DNA of 8,058 nt, from assembly GCA_023425485.1 (NCBI GenBank), contig JAFACO010000432.1:1-8058 (forward strand), read 5' to 3'. Positions 6,205 through 8,058 of the stretch are shown here, piece by piece (position 1 is the stretch's first letter; each line of letters opens with the position of its first letter). A model generated the notes under the pieces. That model had not been told where the DNA came from. It saw nothing but the letters and a program-made list of their open reading frames with translations, and made no database searches. The position numbers and the translations under genes were made by a program. Source of the stretch: Bacillota bacterium. GTDB taxonomy: Bacteria > Bacillota > Clostridia > Lachnospirales > Lachnospiraceae.

Positions 6205-6247
6205 AATCTACTCTCCTTTTCATTTTTATGTTATGATAACTATACCA

Positions 6248-6281
6248 AAAAATTGTTGACACCAATATGACAACAATTTTT
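6248..6281. promoter_or_regulatory. Inverted repeat in the divergent SDR/WYL promoter region
   Basis: Perfect 11-bp arms, aaaaattgttg (6248-6258) and caacaattttt (6271-6281), flank a 12-base spacer. It lies midway between two divergent starts and overlaps plausible promoter elements of both genes, as expected of a shared operator for the WYL regulator. The T/A ends reduce its information content, but the ttgttg/caacaa core is specific. Confidence 0.6.
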
Positions 6282-6284
6282 AAA
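6256..6284 (+). promoter_or_regulatory. Possible promoter of the WYL regulator
   Basis: A perfect -35 TTGACA (6256-6261) is followed after 17 bases by TTTAAA (6279-6284), a poor -10. An alternative -10 TATAAA at 6289-6294 would start transcription almost on the ribosome site. Both hexamers of the first option sit within or against the inverted repeat. Confidence 0.4.
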
Positions 6285-6311
6285 TAAGTATAAAATTTAG
6301 GAGTTAAATTT

Positions 6312-7271
6312 ATGAGAGTGCATAGATTAATTTCAATCTTATTATTAATCGAATCCAATGGGATTATGAAAGCCAGGGATATTGCAGATAAACTTGAGAT
6401 TTCCTTAAGAACAGTTTATAGGGATATTGATTCTCTGTGTGAAGCAGGTATTCCATTAGCTACAACTCCAGGTCCAAACGGCGGAATCTACCTTATCGAG
6501 GGGTATTCTGGAGGAATCGATTTCCTTCAAGAGGAGGATATTATCAACCTTTATATCAACAGCCTTGGAATAATACCAGATAAACATAGTGATATGTCCT
6601 TGAAACTAAACAACACCTTAATGAAATTACAGAAAAATTTCTCCCCAAATCAAATCACCGAATTAAATAAAGTAAAGAAAAGATTTCATTTTGATGATAC
6701 CCTTTGGTGGGGAAAAACCCATGGAATGAAGGACATTGATATTATGATATATGCTGTCCTTCAGTCAAGGAGTTTAGAAATCACATATTCAAAGTACAAG
6801 GAAGAGACCTCTGTCCGAGTAATTCACCCCTGTGGTATTGTAGTAAAAAGGATGGATTGGTATCTGGTGGGGTATTGTGAAAAAAACAAAATGATACGAA
6901 GCTTTAAGTGTGACCGAATAATGGAAAGTAAAGTTTTAAATGACTCCTTTGAAGTGCCTGAAGATTTTGTAATAGAAAACTATTGGAGAGATGCTCAAAC
7001 TACTTTTAAGGCTTTAAAACAGGAAGAAAAATATCCTGTCGTTATAAGGCTTGCAAAAAGTAAAGATAATCTTCTTGCAAACCTGGAAGTACATGAAATT
7101 AAAGAAGAGAAAGACTTTATATTTGCAACCATTAACCTGCACAAATTTGAGTTTGCAGTCGATGAAATTATGAAAATCGTTCGCTATGTAGAGGTTATTG
7201 ATCCTATCGAGTTAAGAACTTTTATAAAAAATGAGCTTAACAGCATTTTAAAAGATTATAAGAATAACTAG
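6312..7271 (+). CDS. WYL domain-containing transcriptional regulator (YafY-like)
   Basis: This 319-residue protein is the only plus-strand gene. Its N-terminal winged helix-turn-helix (about 1-62) has MKARDIADKLEISLRTVYRDIDSL, given here from residue 19 on, a DeoR-like HTH_11 form, with a wing at PGPNGGIYL. The middle WYL domain (about 140-205) contains the name-giving W183-Y184-L185 in DWYLVGYCEK and the basic IRSFKCDRI, which in this fold form a ligand or nucleic-acid binding groove. The C-terminal WCX-like extension (about 240-315) ends in a helical segment. ATG at 6312 has TAGGAG 8 bases upstream. It is divergent from the SDR gene, so regulation of that gene through the inverted repeat at 6248-6281 is likely. 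WYL proteins also control defence and DNA-damage genes, but nothing of that kind is adjacent here. Inducer unknown. Confidence 0.93.
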   Translation: MRVHRLISILLLIESNGIMKARDIADKLEISLRTVYRDIDSLCEAGIPLATTPGPNGGIYLIEGYSGGIDFLQEEDIINLYINSLGIIPDKHSDMSLKLNNTLMKLQKNFSPNQITELNKVKKRFHFDDTLWWGKTHGMKDIDIMIYAVLQSRSLEITYSKYKEETSVRVIHPCGIVVKRMDWYLVGYCEKNKMIRSFKCDRIMESKVLNDSFEVPEDFVIENYWRDAQTTFKALKQEEKYPVVIRLAKSKDNLLANLEVHEIKEEKDFIFATINLHKFEFAVDEIMKIVRYVEVIDPIELRTFIKNELNSILKDYKNN

Positions 7272-7333
7272 TTTAACTACACATTAAAATTATACTATTA
7301 TACTGCAATATACCCGGTTAGTATGAAATCAGC

Positions 7334-8058
7334 CTAAATCACAGAAGACTCTATGTTCTCAAGAATTATTTTGATTTGTCTGGTAGCTTTCCCCAACTCT
7401 TCATCTAATATCATATGTCCACTATAATTAAATTCTATAATTTCGAATGAATTAACATATGATTTGTATTTAATTATATCCTCCTCCGTAAGGTTGGAAG
7501 GAATATCTGACTGTAGGTCTGTTCCTCGAAACAGCCATACTGGACAGTTCATCTCTTGAAAAATAGAATAAAATTCCTTATAGTTTGATTCAGCTTCTAT
7601 CCCTTCTAATGCCTGGGTATCTATATATTTATCCAGACGATGTCCATTATAGGTCAGATTCCCCCAGAACTTAGCCGCACCCTTTTCTAATTTAGAATGA
7701 ATAGCTGGATAATCTATAATGATAATTCCTTTCGCAATTTTTAAATTTGCTGATAGATAACCAAGCATATATGAGACGCCCTTTGAAAATCCTAAAAATA
7801 CAGGCTTATTGACGGATTCGTTTTGGAGAACACAAGCAAGGTCTGTCATATGATCACTCCAATTAAACCCCGATTCCGGAGTGCTACTACCTCCACGTCC
7901 CCGATAACTAAGCACAATACAATGCCTTCCCGTAAGACGTGATATTAAAGGAAAAGCCCGATCCGCAGGTTCCCATATTCCCATCGATATAATTAATGTG
8001 GCATTCTCATTAACTTGATTGCTCACATAGTACTCGATCTCAGTTCCATTATTATCTA
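7334..8058 (-). CDS. Alpha/beta hydrolase, N-terminus cut by window edge
   Basis: The frame is open to the right edge, where it encodes NNGTEIEYYVSNQVNENATL, the usual lid of strands before an alpha/beta hydrolase core. The GTG at 8026 that could be taken as a start is therefore an internal valine. In the 240 visible residues, ISMGIWEP (23-30) stands where the oxyanion HGxP usually is and SYRGRGGSS (50-58) follows. The nucleophile elbow is LGFSKG (S91). FRGTD (176-180) carries a possible acid, and NYSGHMILDE (210-219) has the catalytic H214. Family members hydrolyse esters, lactones or similar bonds; the substrate is unknown. It converges on the WYL gene with a 62-base gap in which I see no hairpin terminator for either strand. 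The upstream context is outside the window. Confidence 0.9.
   Translation of the reverse strand, partial: DNNGTEIEYYVSNQVNENATLIISMGIWEPADRAFPLISRLTGRHCIVLSYRGRGGSSTPESGFNWSDHMTDLACVLQNESVNKPVFLGFSKGVSYMLGYLSANLKIAKGIIIIDYPAIHSKLEKGAAKFWGNLTYNGHRLDKYIDTQALEGIEAESNYKEFYSIFQEMNCPVWLFRGTDLQSDIPSNLTEEDIIKYKSYVNSFEIIEFNYSGHMILDEELGKATRQIKIILENIESSVI

Noticed and set aside
7334..8026. Complete hydrolase gene starting at GTG 8026
   Set aside because: The frame continues open to the window edge and encodes typical N-terminal hydrolase sequence, so the gene is truncated and GTG is internal.

Overview
The window looks like chromosomal accessory DNA from a low-G+C Gram-positive bacterium (Firmicutes, Clostridia or Bacilli). 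The evidence is the A/T-rich intergenic DNA, strong AGGAGG-type ribosome binding sites, two textbook TTGACA-17-TATAAT promoters, use of a TTG start, and a regulator plus oxidoreductase pair that resembles Bacillus subtilis YwnA and its neighbour YwnB. The species cannot be named from the sequence. No RNA genes, insertion sequences, phage genes, CRISPR arrays or replication origins were seen.

There are ten protein genes, eight complete and two cut by the window edges. All are on the minus strand except one WYL regulator. From left to right: (1) a class I SAM methyltransferase whose C-terminus lies off the left edge (1-448), downstream of a TetR regulator (538-1155) that has a double-operator promoter (1174-1223). 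(2) A second, unrelated class I methyltransferase (1285-2043), downstream of an AraC regulator with a GyrI-like ligand domain (2177-3061, TTG start). The gap between them holds a tandem repeat that copies the 3' end of the AraC gene. (3) A likely transcription unit of an Rrf2/YwnA-type regulator (4776-5189), an NAD(P)-binding oxidoreductase (4088-4729) and a FrnE-like DsbA-family thiol oxidoreductase (3334-3972). It starts at a consensus promoter (5210-5238) and ends at a strong rho-independent terminator (3234-3278). (4) A classical-type SDR oxidoreductase (5287-6204), divergent from a WYL-domain regulator (6312-7271), with an 11-bp inverted repeat between them. (5) An alpha/beta hydrolase cut at its N-terminus by the right edge (7334-8058).

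The recurring layout is one small regulator beside one or two soluble, small-molecule-modifying enzymes. Four regulator families (TetR, AraC/GyrI, Rrf2, WYL) occur in 8 kb, and no transporter is visible. The simplest reading is a cluster of independent inducible detoxification or stress modules (methylation, carbonyl reduction, thiol-disulfide exchange, hydrolysis) rather than one pathway. That reading is inference. I found no convincing new multi-gene system. The strongest non-coding signals are the two operator-embedded promoters, the repeat derived from the AraC gene end, and the divergent SDR/WYL inverted repeat.
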